From NCBI GenBank assembly GCA_951812925.1, contig OX638371.1, forward strand, positions 116,087,124-116,151,123: DNA of 64,000 nt, in the 5' to 3' direction. Both the position numbers and the translations under genes were made by a program. This DNA is from Calliopum simillimum (lineage: Eukaryota; Arthropoda; Insecta; Diptera; Lauxaniidae). The notes under the pieces are model-generated. The model was not told the origin of the DNA, searched no databases, and saw only the letters and a program-made list of their open reading frames with translations. Of the stretch, positions 45,702 through 57,439 are shown piece after piece. Position 1 is the first letter of the stretch. Each line of letters begins with the position of its first letter.

Positions 45702-46693
45702 TGAACGACCAAATCTTCACTGATCCCGTTGATAAAGCTAATCTTTTGGCTAGCATCTTTTTTAAGAATGCTACTCTGCCTGATAGCAATCAACTTCCGC
45801 CCAACATCGAGAGAAAGTCCTCGGCTATGCCAAGGATCTTCTTTTGAACTAGGGCGGTAAAAAAGGTCCTTGCTAACCTCAATATTAACAAAGCGTCAGG
45901 GCCGGATGGCATATCAGCCCACTGGCTCGCCTATTAAGGAATTTATTTAGCATTTCCTACACTTGTGGTGAATTTCCATCATGTTGGAAGGTTGCTTATG
46001 TCCAGACAGTACCCAAAAAAGGCGAGGCTACCAACCCCAATAATTATCGGCCCATTGCAATATGCTCAGCGCTCTCCAAAGTTATGGAAAGCGTTATAAA
46101 CTTTTACTTTATGAATTATCTGGAGTGCAACGAATTACTTAATGATCGCCAATATGGCTTCAGGAGAGCTCGCTCTACTGGTGACTTAGTGGCGTTCGTC
46201 ACTGAGAGGTGGAACCAATGTGTCCACCTTCTTGGTGAAGGTATGTTTGTTGCTCTAAGGCTTTTGATCGTGTGTGGCATAGCGCCCTCGTAACAAAACT
46301 AATTGCATATGGCGTCGCTGATTCCTTCGCTCGTTGGATAACGAGCTTTTGCAGTGGCTTTCTATTCGTGTTGTCGTAGATGGTTTCACATCTAGCGAAT
46401 ACTCCATTAACGCTGGAGTTCCTCAGGGTTCGGTCCTATCCCTGTCTCTTTTTCTTGTTTCCATCGATGACCTTCTGCCATCGACCATTAATCCAATCGA
46501 CTCCTTTGTGGATGACACCAGTATTTATCATTATATTGCTTCAAAAAGCGTCCAAGCTCTGAGGAGATTGAGAGAAAAAGGCGGTATATGAATGTCACAC
46601 TCACAAATGACCTCGAAACAATCTCCGAGTGGGGTCGAGCTAATCGGGTCGAATTCAACGCTAGCAAAACCCAATGTTGTCTGTTGTCTCATA
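45702..46693 (+). pseudogene. Reverse transcriptase part 1 (broken)
   Basis: Fragments in shifting frames show KASGPDGISAHWLA, then NPNNYRPIAICSALSKVME, LNDRQYGFRRARST, an AFDRVWHSALV block after a small deletion near 46255, GVPQGSVLSL, and the catalytic box FVDDTSIY. Order and motifs match RT domains 1 to 6 of non-LTR elements. The catalytic Asp pair is present, but stops and at least three frameshifts rule out activity. The coding sequence resumes beyond the insertion at 47793. Confidence 0.8.
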
Positions 46694-46730
46694 GATGAGT
46701 GGATTGTCCCCCTCCACCCCTCAATATGGC

Positions 46731-47792
46731 CGGCGCACAGTGCGAAATTTGAGAGGTTTAGCGGAACTTAATTCAATTTTTGAAATACATAAAACGCATA
46801 ACATTATTTATTATTTCGGTAGCTTAATATTCCACCTCAAAAACCTCATAATCAGTTTTGTGAATAACCCTGCGAAACAACTGCAAAATGCACCTAAAAC
46901 TTGCATTACTTATTCGTTCATACTTTTTGACTATAGAAAGCTTTTCGATTTGTTTTAGTTTATAGATTGGTACATAAAAACGGTAAGTCGGTAGGACGCG
47001 AAAATCTTTTCATTTATTTTTTAATAAAACTGTCACTTATTGGAATTCAAATAATTGCAGAATCTTTTCTTACTCGTGTGTGATTTGTTTGTGAAAATTG
47101 TGTTTTTAAGAAATTCATAAGATTTACATTTTCAACTTCATTGGATACTTTAAAAGGTGTTACCACAAATTGCCATTTTGAAACGTATAAAATTTGAAAG
47201 GTAAGTTTATCCTCTACTGGAAACATAAAACATCTTTTGCGATATTTTGCGATCCTCTTTTAAACTAAACCTTTTCCAGAATGTCTTTAGAAATTTCATA
47301 TAGCACCGAAATTTCATGAAAAACCGACATCGGACGCCATCGTTGGTTTTGTTTTAGAAAAAATAGGCTCACCAACACTAACATCTGACACTCTCCATAG
47401 TTTAAAGGTAACTATTCGCACGCTAGTTTATAATATACAAAAAAAGTAGGGGGAATCCTATCGAAATTTAGAAGCATTTTTGAATAAAAATGCAAGAAAC
47501 AGCAAATACCCTGTGTCTTGCCCCCTTCATTTTTAATGGTGTTTTGATAAGAAAATGGTTATATCTATCAAGTTTCATAGCGATATCTGGTATGGGAGCG
47601 GAAATACAACGTTTTAAGCATTTTCATACATGGGGGGTATGATAACCCCTTGTCTGATCCCCCTTAATTTTTGCATAGTGTTTTGCCAATTAAATATATA
47701 TCCAAGTATTAAGTTTCATACCTATAACTGCTATATGTGCTGAGATATGAATTAAGTTCCGCTAGACTCTGAAAATTTCGCACTGTGCGGCG
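46731..47792. mobile_element. 1.06 kb TIR element inside the retroelement
   Basis: Left end CGGCGCACAGTGCGAAATTT, and further in TAGCGGAACTTAATTCA. The right end is the complement (TGAATTAAGTTCCGCTA, then AAATTTCGCACTGTGCGGCG). TIRs span about 45 bp. The host RT reading resumes directly after it: LNMAG before and VDIMRSATHAVLGISI after, which defines the borders to within a few bases. No transposase frame; nonautonomous DNA element. Confidence 0.7.
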
Positions 47793-48379
47793 TAGACATT
47801 ATGAGATCAGCAACTCATGCCGTTCTGGGCATATCGATTCAAACTGATCTGAGGTGGACGGTGGACGGTGGACGGTGTAAGAAATACTTCACTCCTGTTG
47901 ATCTTCGGACTGTCTATTTCGCCCATATTAGACCTAAGCTAGAGTACAATTCGCACATCTGGGCCGGGGCTCCAAAAACTACTTTGGAGCTGCTAGACAG
48001 AGCTCAACGTCGTGCGATGAAGTTGATTGGGGATGCGGATGTTGCATCCTCTATTGATTCTCTTGAACACCGTCGTAACGTTGGGTGTGTTACTCTTTTT
48101 TATAGATATTACCATGGGGTGTGCTCTAGAGAAATTTATGGGCTGGTTCCATCAGTTCGTATATTTTATCGCAGCATTCGGGCGTCCCATCAGGCCCATC
48201 CCTACTGCATTGCAACGGTGTTTAATAGAACATTGCATTATCGTGATAATTCGTTTTTTGGTCGTACGATTAAGTTGTGGAATAATCTCCCTGCGAGCGT
48301 TTTTCCCGACAGTTGTGACATCGGTAGATTTAAGAAAAATGTTCATCGACACTACTCCTCTTCTCCCCCATCCCTCTAA
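47793..48379 (+). pseudogene. Reverse transcriptase part 2 (C-terminal region)
   Basis: A 192-residue open frame with AVLGISIQTDLRW, then a VYFAHIRPKLEYNSHIWAG block, LLDRAQRRAMKLIGD, and IKLWNNLPASVFP, ending 77 bases before the poly(A) tail. This is the C-terminal section of the RT frame whose first part ends at 46693, separated from it by the TIR insertion. Confidence 0.75.
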
Positions 48380-48575
48380 CCTATTTCCTTTTCTACAAAT
48401 CAACACGGTGCATTGCATTTATAGGGGCTATCCCCTGAGCGTTGGTTTAAGTAATAAAAAAAAAAAAAAAAAATGTTCTTTAAAAAAATGATTACAAAAA
48501 TTCTTCATTTAAAAAGTATCGTTAAAATAGGAGTAAGCTCAGAAAAATTTTTTCACCAGAATGATCTTCACTTAT

Positions 48576-50701
48576 CACGGCGCTGTCCTGAGAATTTAAA
48601 TAACGATAACAACACCCCTCTGGGGTTATTTCATATTATGAAAGCCTATTAAATTCTGCATATTTTGGTGAATTTTTAAAAAAATCGTTAGAGCGCTTTT
48701 TGAAAAAAAGCCAAAAAACCGTTAAAATTGAAATGAAAAAAAAAGTTTTGAGTTGACACACAAAAATTAAATTTTTATCAATATTTTAATAAATAATCAT
48801 TATAATGTGTATATATTATAAAAGTATATTATATTCTAAAAAATATAAGACTAAGTAGAAAAAAATCGATGGACCGGTTTTCGAAAAACTGGCAAAACAC
48901 CGTTAAAATTTCAATGAAAATCAATATTTTTAGTCGACATATGAAAATTAGTTTTGCTGATTATTGTAACATATAATGAAAATTATAAATATACACACAT
49001 ATTATATATATATCATGTATGTTTTCTATAGAATAAAATGTTTACGTTCCTTAACAAAAAAACACTGAAAAAAATGATTACAAAAATTATTTAGTTAAAA
49101 AAATATCGTTAAAATTGGAGTTAGCCCGACAAAATTCGGATTTTGCTGCAAAATAGTTCGAAGTGAAATTTTGTCACAAGAATACTCTTTATTAATGCAT
49201 GAAAGATAAAGTGTGAAAAAATCATAGTGAAATCTGCTACGCATAAAAAGTTATTCAAGGTCAAAGGTCGAAAACATCAGTTTTTTGCAAATATCACACT
49301 AACGGTTACTTTTTCAGAAAAATAGGTCTAAACAATTTTGTAGTCCTTAAAATTTTCTATGGAAAAGACCTGAGAGTGGTTTTCGAACGACTTACAGTTT
49401 AGGAGATATTCTAATTAAAAAAGTGTCAAAGCTTAGAAATGCATGCATGCGGTATATAAGTGTGCATAGCCGCATGTTGATTTTTAATGTGCCATAACTT
49501 ATGAACGATGAGTTGCACGAAAAAAAAAAAAACCATCAGGTTATAGGGAATTGTAAGTTCTATAAATGATAAGCAATGTATGTACACATACAATTTACCG
49601 TTTAGGAGTAATTCAATAAAAACAGATTTTTTTAATGTTGTCCTTAATTTTTATGGTTTTCATTGAATAACTCCTAAACGGTAAATTGTATGTGTACATA
49701 CATTGCTTATCATTTATAGAACATACAATTCCCTATAACCTGATGGTTTTGTTTTTTTCGTGCAACTCATCGTTCATAAGTTATGGCACATTAAAAATCA
49801 ACATGCGGCTATGCACACTTATATACCGCATGCATGCATTTCTAAGCTTTGACACTTTTTTAATTAGAATATCTCCTAAACTGTAAGTCGTTCGAAAACC
49901 ACTCTCAGGTCTTTTCCATAGAAAATTTTAAGGACTACAAAATTGTTTAGACCTATTTTTCTGAAAAAGTAACCGTTAGTGTGATATTTGCAAAAAACTG
50001 ATGTTTTCGACCTTTGACCTTGAATAACTTTTTATGCGTAGAAGATTTCACTATGATATTTTCACACTTTATCTTTCATGCATAAATAAAGAGTATTCTT
50101 GTGACAAAATTTCACTTCGAACTATTTTGCAGCAAAATCCGAATTTCGTCGGGCTAACTCCAATTTTAACGATATTTTTTTAACTAAATAATTTTTGTAA
50201 TCATTTTTTTCAGTGTTTTTTTGTTAAGGAACGTAAACATTTTATTCTATAGAAAACATACATGATATATATATAATATGTGTGTATATTTATAATTTTC
50301 ATTATATGTTACAATAATCAGCAAAACTAATTTTCATATGTCGACTAAAAATATTGATTTCCATTGAAATTTTAACGGTTTTTTGCCAGTTTTTCGAAAA
50401 CCGGTCCATCGATTTTTTTTTACTTAGTCTTATATTTTTTAGAATATAATATACTTTTATAATATATACACATTATAATGATTATTTATTAAAATATTGA
50501 TAAAAATTTAATTTTTGTGTGTCAACTCAAAACTTTTTTTTCATTTCAATTTTAACGGTTTTTTGGCTTTTTTTCAAAAAGCGCTCTAACGAATTTTTTA
50601 AAAATTCACCAAAATATGCAGAATTTAATAGGCTTTCATAATATGAAATAACCCCAGAGGGGTGTTGTTATCGTTATTTAAATTCTCAGGACAGCGCCGT
50701 G
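48576..50701. mobile_element. Intact 2.1 kb foldback element (near-perfect palindrome)
   Basis: Left arm 48576-49622 and right arm 49655-50701, about 1047 bp each, with a loop of about 32 bp. The ends are CACGGCGCTGTCCTGAGAAT and ATTCTCAGGACAGCGCCGTG. TTAT is present at both flanks (48572-48575 and 50702-50705) and only once in the reconstructed target, which marks a 4 bp target duplication. The arms differ by isolated substitutions and A-run length only, for example CTACGCATAAAAAG against CTTTTTATGCGTAG. No frame encodes a recognisable protein, so it must be mobilised in trans or arise by duplication. One arm repeats TATATATGATATA-type AT stretches. Confidence 0.85.
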
Positions 50702-51116
50702 TTATGCATGAAAAATAAAGTGTGAAAAGTTCATAGCGAAATCTTGTATGCATAAAATGTTATTCAAGGTCAAATGTCAAAAGAATCAGTTTTTTGCAAA
50801 TTTGACACTAAGGGTTACTTTTTAAGAAAAATAGTTCTAAACAATTTTGTAGCACTGGAAATTTTCGACAGAAAAGTCCTCACAGTTGTTTTCGTACGAG
50901 TAGTAGTTTAGGAGATTATCTAATTAAAAAAGTGGCAAAGCTTGGCAATGCATACATGCGGTATATAAGTGTGCATAGGCATATGTTGATTTTTAAATTG
51001 CCATAACTCATGAACGATGAGTCGCACGAAAAAAACAATACTATCAAGTTTTCGTAAAACTAATAAAAACCAAACTGTTTGAGGTAAATCAATAAAATTC
51101 GATTTCTGAAATAGTA

Positions 51117-51320
51117 TTGGTAGCATATTTTTATTTGTTGAAATTGGGCGTGTTCGGGTCAAGGACACGCCCAAACCAAAAATTAGAAATCGCTATAAGC
51201 TTCGTAAATATTTCAAGTATAAAAATAGTATTTAATGTCAGAGTTTGTATAGATAGCATTAAGTCAGTTGGTGAAAATGGGTGTGATCGGATCAAGGACA
51301 AGCCCACCTCCATTGATCTA
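51117..51320 (+). repeat. Two tandem modules with GGGCGTG boxes
   Basis: TTGGGCGTGTTCGGGTCAAG, with GGACACGCCCAA after it, is repeated about 135 bases later as ATGGGTGTGATCGGATCAAG and GGACAAGCCCAC. It is another occurrence of the GC-rich module type, directly after the old foldback copy. Confidence 0.55.
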
Positions 51321-52961
51321 CATAGTTGATGTTTTTTATCTTATTAGTATACTATCATATTATTTGTGTGCTTCCATATGATATCGAATTCAAAATCAGC
51401 AACTTCAAAAACACCCCAGCCACAACTTTGTGGTGATTTAATCAATTCTTGAAAAAATTGTCTGCTATTTCGGATCCAACATCTTGTTTACAAAAAACAT
51501 AAACGAATTCGAAATCAGCGATCTCAAAAACCTCCCTACTCACAATTTTGTTATGATATAATAAGTTTTTAAGAAAATGGTGCACCATTTTAGATCCACC
51601 AATTTGATTTTAAAAAAATCGTTTCCAAATTTACAGTCAGTGACCTCCAAAACATAAGAGCTGATATTTTTTTTTAAAAAAACTACCAAGAAAGAGTTAT
51701 GACTAGCTAGAAAAGCATTCTAGACCACTGCGCGCCATCGCCACAACGGCAAAAAAACAAACAAATAATTTTCGGACGAGCGACACATATCCCCTTTTTC
51801 AATTTTCCTTGATCAATTGAAAAACAAAATTTTGGTACTCGTACCTACGTACATATAATAAGTAAACATTAAAACAAATAACATCACCAAGATTAATCTT
51901 TCGCAATAGAAACAAACACTTCCTTTCCCTTTTGTATTCGCGACCATTATATTTAGCTTCCAAAATTAGAATATTTTTCATATAAATATGTACGTAAGGC
52001 AAAAACATGTAGGAAGTCCATTTCATATTTAAAGACCATTTCGCAAAGTTTTAAGCAATTTAAACAAAGTAATTGAAATTTTCAGATTACATACGTTTTC
52101 TACTCCTATTCCCACATACATTGTATATACGAGTATGTATATGAAATGTTGGATAAATTTGAAATTAAATTTTGAAACCACTAGCAATTAAAATGAGCCA
52201 TAATTTCACTATCAGTGTTGACTACGAGGATGCACGATATTACTCCTGTGTTTATCCTTACTGTTGGTGTAGAATAACAGGATGTAAAATATTTCGTTTC
52301 GAGTAGTAGAAATTTTCGCATTCAAATTGAAGTGGAGTTTTAATATTTTGTTAGTAACGTTTCATGTTGGTAAAGAATGCAATTATGAAAATGGTAAAAA
52401 TAACCATTGTTTAAAATATATGATTACAAACCGTTAGAGCTCATAAAATTCGAGTTTGTAGTTATGCATGGTACAAAAATTTAAGTCGCTCAGAATTTTG
52501 TTCTCCGGGCATAAAAGTTTTGCTTTAGTGTATGTAAGCGGCATGCAAACTTTGACCCATTTCAAAGAACATCTTGAAAATTGAAATGCTTCGTACAAAA
52601 CTGAACCGGTCTACTGTACAGTAGTCAAAAGAGTTTTGAAAAGTGTTTTTAGTGTATTTTGATTTTCTAAGCACAAAAATGCTATCCATTTTTTAGCATC
52701 TGGTCAGGTTTTCTCCAAGCCCGGCTTAGAGTTATTAAGGTATCGGTGATATCAAAAATTAAAATAAATTATAGAAGTGCTCCGACTTCTATCATCGTAG
52801 GCTCGTTAGAAAGGTATTACAGAGTAGATTTTGCTTGAAAAAGTTTTTTTTAAAATCAAATGAACCGTTTTTTTTAAGTTTAATAAGTCCATAAAGAGAC
52901 GAAAGTAATGTTATATACATTTTGTGCCGTAATAATCTGTTGTTTGACTGACATCATTTTT
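51321..52961. other. Intergenic, no gene seen
   Basis: AT-rich. Near 51390-51660 three diverged direct blocks contain GAATTCnAAATCAGC and ACCTCC/CCCC with a TTTGTnnTGATnTAAT segment, so a weak tandem repeat is possible. No exon was recognised. Confidence 0.45.
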
Positions 52962-53827
52962 ATACCTTTCACACTGGGTATATTCACTTTGTCCTTTCGT
53001 TTGCAACGCCGAGAAGGTGGCGTAACAGGTATAGAAAAGTATATATATTTTTGATCAGCGTCACCTCTTGAGTCGATATAGCCATGTATGTTTGTCTGAC
53101 TGGTTGGCTGGCTCGAAATATTTTTCACGCAAAAACCAACCAAGATAATGCGATGAAATTGAGCATAGTTGCTTTGCCGTAAAAGCTAACTCGTGGGATT
53201 GAAAACGAGTGAAATCGGTCAACGGACACGCCTACCGCCCACACAAAAAATATATTCAAAATGTAACTATGTGAGTATTTTTCACGACAATGCAACCAAA
53301 ATATACATAAATATTAGGTACGGTAAGCTCAAGCTCTGAGCAAAAACTAGGCGAACTTGTTTCAGAATGCTATACTGAAAGCGTTTTTCAAGAAAATCCA
53401 ATAAAATTTCACTCAGACGCTAACAGTTACTGCAAGCTCTGATCATAAACTAGACGAACTCAGACAAGAGGGAGTAGCAACTTCCATATAAGAAAAAATC
53501 TAAAAATGTTACAATGAAAGGGTTTCTTGAGACAATCAAACCAAATTTCACCCATACTCTAAGGACAGTAAATGCAAGCTATGAGCAATAACTACGGAGA
53601 CATACTCAGGCAAGAGGTCGTGGCACCTTCTATATAAGTAAAAGATCCAAAACGCTATGCTGAAAGCAGTTTTTGAGATAATGCAACCAAATTTTCTTAG
53701 ACACTGAGAACAGTAAGTACAAGATCTGAGCAAAAGCTATAAGAATTTGGAAAAGTAATCGTGGCATCTCCCGTACAAGTGTAGGGTATTTAATGTTTGG
53801 CCAGGCCAAAGGTAACACCCTTACTAG
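52962..53827 (+). mobile_element. DINE-1-like nonautonomous Helitron, copy 2
   Basis: The same block order as 19461-20288: a GGGTATATTCACTTTGTCC start, GCAACGCCGAGAAGGTGGCG, AAGTATATATATTTTTGATC, GAGTCGATATAGCCATGT, a much shorter CTGG run, GGACACGCCTACCGCCCA, diverged GCTATnCTGAAAG modules, and the 3' hairpin TTTGGCCAGGCCAAA before CTAG at 53824-53827. Confidence 0.7.
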
Positions 53828-56149
53828 TTTAAACTTAATGCCATCAATTTTACACCATCTTAATAACTCCAATAACTCTGTTGGTTTTGCGAATTTCGAA
53901 AATGTTAGTTAGAAAAGTTGTTCAGAATAGTTCCAGGAATATGACATTTTTCGGTGTTCTACCATTTCTGTATTTTGGAAAAATATTATTCTCATAATGA
54001 CATTACATAGGGAAAATATTAACACATTTTATCCTGTTTTTATGGTCCTTTTGGACCCCCCCCCCTCCCAAATATTGGGCTATAAAGGGTTAAATAATTG
54101 TACCAAAAAATTTTATTAGGGGCAATCAAGACAACAAATGCTTAAAACTTCAGGAAATGCGTTGAAAACCCAAATTTAGCCATTAAAAGTTTTTAAGGCG
54201 CTATCCGTGTGGTTTAATTACTTTTCATTTCGGAAGCTTTTTGATAAAAATGGTGAATCGCTATTTATTCCGTTTACCTAATCAGTTCTATCAAATTTCT
54301 TCGTAAGAAAACTTCTTCTTCCATGTTCATTAAATGTTACTCATACGACATGTTGTACGATAAATTTTCCACTTTTTCAACACTTTTAAGATAAAATCTT
54401 TTCTATTTCCTATTTAATAATTGGACTTCAATCCATTCTAGAATATTAAGAATATGTCTGAGCAGTAAATTTAACCTAAACCTGACAATCGGTAAATTTT
54501 ACCCTTTCTTGTAAAATGTTGTCATAGAAGATAAAGTTCCTATTTCCGTACATTTTATGCAAAAAAGAAAATATTTTTCAACCCATCATAGCATAATGCC
54601 CTTTTTACAAAGAATTAAGTTGCCTCTCCCCCCACTTGAAAAATTGTTTATTTACCAATGGGCAGCTGCTACCGCTCGACAGTGTCGATCCACTTGGCTG
54701 TAACACGTATTTAATTGCAATAACTTATTAAATAAATGCAATTTTTGTTTCAATTTAAAAAAAGAATTTTCACACTGTAAACACCAACAGGTTTTTGGTC
54801 ACAAAATTATGTCAAACTTGTTTCAGAAACACCATGCAATTGGCCACATTTTCCACTGCTAACGCATTCAGCTTCATTTTTACTCGTGTTCACTTTTCGC
54901 TTTTAGTGTTGAGCCAACAAGCTCTACGCTACAAGGGGGGCATTCACAGGAGAGTAACAAATATTTGCAGTGGCAGTACAAATGCAATACAACCGGATTT
55001 TGTACTCGTTGCACTTTTAATTGAGACGACGACGCGCGTCCGATGAAAATTTGTTCCACATGAAGAACAACCTGCAACGTTGACGTTGGCAGTGCCACCA
55101 AGTTGCAAGTAAAATTGGTTTAATTAAATGGCTTAAACTTTAAACTCTTAAATGCAATTCAGTTTTCCAGTTAAAAATAATGAATTGCATTCAATACGTC
55201 GTGTGTGATAAATCTGTGCATCTGGTGATAAAATGAAATTCAATCACTTGGTGAAATCACACGATAACGTTGCCCCAACTACACACGTTTGCACTCGCGG
55301 GCTCTTCGAAATGGACTGAAAAGAACATAAATTTTATTCACATTCAATCCGGCACGATACGACGACAGCGATGTGAAGCAGAAATTGTCTTGTTGGCCTT
55401 CCTACATAGCGGCTGTCGGTGGGGGGCTAATCGGTTGCAGCTGTTTGTATTCCAACTCAAATGTAGCAAGGCAAACCGGCATTTGCAATGAAATGTGGAT
55501 GTGGATTGCATCTTTTTCGACGCAGATAGGAGCTATAGAAGAACTATTTTTATTTTGTGGTAATTGTTTTTTTCTTTTTTGCAGCATAGATGGCCCTAAT
55601 AAACAGCGTCTGGATGATAAGTAGAAATAGACGACAAAAGACATTACACATTACATTTTGAGTGTGGAAGGCATTTGAAAGTTGGCGCCCGCCGCATGAG
55701 AAACAGAGAGAGAGCCTGGAATTTGGAGACTATTTTCATCAACTTTGTTTTTCTTATGTGCCATCATCAATACCACTGCATAAATGTTTCTTAAATTATA
55801 TAGAATTTTAGTTGAATGATTTCTAGCGAAAGAAGAGAGTCATGTTCCTTTTATGCCACTTAAATAGTTCGAATTTGTAGCTCACAATAGCTACAAATAC
55901 GTATACATAAATAGATGTTTTGTTTTATTGTGGAACAAGAGTGGAGAGAAAAATGCTAATAAGAAAATGGATTGATGGATTTGGTTTAACACATTCCTTA
56001 ATAACGTGGATGCTATGTGTATTTTCCATACACATAAATATTCAGAGCAACTAGTGGCTATCGAATAAAAGTGGTCAATCGTGGTTAGACTTACAAATCA
56101 TTCAAGCTAAGCATCAATAAGGCAAAACAAAGATTTACTTTAGCTGGCG
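53828..56149. other. Mixed region; 54.8-55.7 kb less AT-rich, no gene assigned
   Basis: The part at 54780-55700 lacks the repeat motifs found elsewhere and has GC-richer patches (GACGACGACGCGCGTCCGAT near 55025, GTTGGCGCCCGCCGCATGAG near 55681). It may contain a promoter or 5' noncoding exon, possibly of the minus-strand SH2 gene. No coding exon or core promoter could be supported. The remainder is AT-rich spacer. Confidence 0.35.
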
Positions 56150-56375
56150 ATCGCCTTGTGGCTAAAATTGGACCGTTTCAATTTGACTTTAAAGAGACCA
56201 CAAAACTATACGCTTAAGCAAATAAACTCTCAACATCTGTGCTCATTATAAAATGAAAAATTTTTATATGCTTCCTTGGGGTTCAGTTTATCTCTATTAC
56301 GAATTTCATAAATATCGGTGCCATGATAGAGTTTTGAACTTTTATAAGCGTGGCACCTTCCATTAAAAAAACAAA
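56150..56375. repeat. Second copy of the 1420-1690 repeat
   Basis: It shares GCCTTGTGGCTAAAATT, ATTTGACTTTAAA, GAATTTCATAAA and GCGTGGCACCTTCCATT with 1420-1690 in the same order and orientation. Confidence 0.55.
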
Positions 56376-56447
56376 AAATTTTTAATACCCCTCCTACGGG
56401 CTTGGTTTACCTTGGTTCTGAATTTTATAAAAATCCGTGCTGCTGCT

Positions 56448-56778
56448 TAAAGGCACTTCAGACTATCTGAGAAGTCATATGCGTTTCTTTATGTTTTTCT
56501 GTCTGATTTTTTCTCTGACTGTCACATTTTTATTGTTTTTCATTTATGTTGTTGAAATTGTTTTAATTTTTTATTTATCAAACAACATTAAAAAATTTGA
56601 AAACTCATATGACTTCTCTTTTCAAATAGATTCAAATCTAATGCCAAAAAACTCATATGAGTTTTCTTCTGATAAATCATTTGTGTAATAAATTTACATT
56701 CACACTATCAGAGTTGCCATATTTGACAACTCATAAGAGTTTCTGTATGACTTCTCAGATAGTCTGAATCGGCCTTTA
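56448..56778. mobile_element. 331 bp MITE, TAAAGGC...GCCTTTA ends
   Basis: The left TIR region TCAGACTATCTGAGAAGTCA is perfectly complementary to TGACTTCTCAGATAGTCTGA at the right. The outer bases TAAAGGC and GCCTTTA also match. The interior holds further AACTCATATGA palindromic blocks. Noncoding. Confidence 0.75.
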
Positions 56779-57101
56779 GATGGGGAACAAGACTTATATA
56801 GCGACACGGTCGGTGCCTTCCTCGGTAACCGCATACCGAAATAACTAGTGAGCTTTCTGTTGCCGAAAGAACTAAGTGTGATTGATTCGTAAGACATGAA
56901 AAACTAAATAATAAAGCACTGTTTTCATCTCTGACCTTGAATATTTTCCTAAAAAGAAAATAAATCAATAATTTGAATCTGAAATAATTATCTGAACTTA
57001 AGATGGAAAACATATGAATATACCTTTTAGGGTCTGTTTCACCGGTCTCAAATAAAGTTGCTAGGAGCCAAAAATTTCTAAAGTGAGCGCCACTTAAGAA
57101 T

Positions 57102-57234
57102 TTAAGGGCCATTTTCACAATGTTCAGTTAAGCATTAACTGGAACTTTAACTGCCACTTTGACATAAAATTTCATACAAAATTTTTATTTATCTGAAAGT
57201 TAAATTTTAACTGGACATTGTGAAAAGGCCCTAA
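57102..57234. mobile_element. 133 bp MITE, TTAAGGGCC ends
   Basis: TTAAGGGCCATTTTCACAAT pairs with ATTGTGAAAAGGCCCTAA, then CAGTTAAGCATTAACTGG pairs loosely with TTAAATTTTAACTGG. The hairpin is short and noncoding. Confidence 0.7.
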
Positions 57235-57439
57235 ATATAAAAACGTAAAAAATGCTTACAAAAAAAATTATTTTTTTGTAGCAACTTGTGAAGATTTTGG
57301 AATAAAATTGAATCGATCATTTTTAAAAGGATATATGTGACAGATTCAATTGTATTTTTTTTTTTTAACCAAAATTTTTAATTTATTATTGAAAATCCCA
57401 ATTTCAAATAAATAAAAATTAAAGCAACTTCTTCGCTTC

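Larger units (their letters stand above)
45701..48473 (+). mobile_element. 5'-truncated non-LTR retroelement with poly(A) tail
   Basis: It runs from a truncated 5' end inside the endonuclease-RT linker to an A-run at 48456-48473. It encodes only the RT and C-terminal parts of ORF2, broken by frameshifts and by the insertion 46731-47792. Its type (Jockey/CR1 group) is judged from RT motifs and the C-terminal YFAHIRPKLEYNSHIW block. It landed in the left arm of the old foldback copy. Confidence 0.8.
45223..51110 (+). mobile_element. Old one-armed foldback copy, split by two insertions
   Basis: Three pieces in order, 45223-45700, 48474-48575 and 50702-51110, line up continuously with the left arm of the intact palindrome at 48576-50701. 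Piece one starts ACGGTGCTGTTCTGAGAA. Piece two has AATGATTACAAAAATTCTTC. Piece three has TTATGCATGAAAAATAAAG through to a GAGGTAAATCAATAAAA block equivalent to the loop border. The right arm is absent. The gaps are the retroelement 45701-48473 and the intact palindrome. Sequence divergence from the intact copy is visible throughout. Confidence 0.75.
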
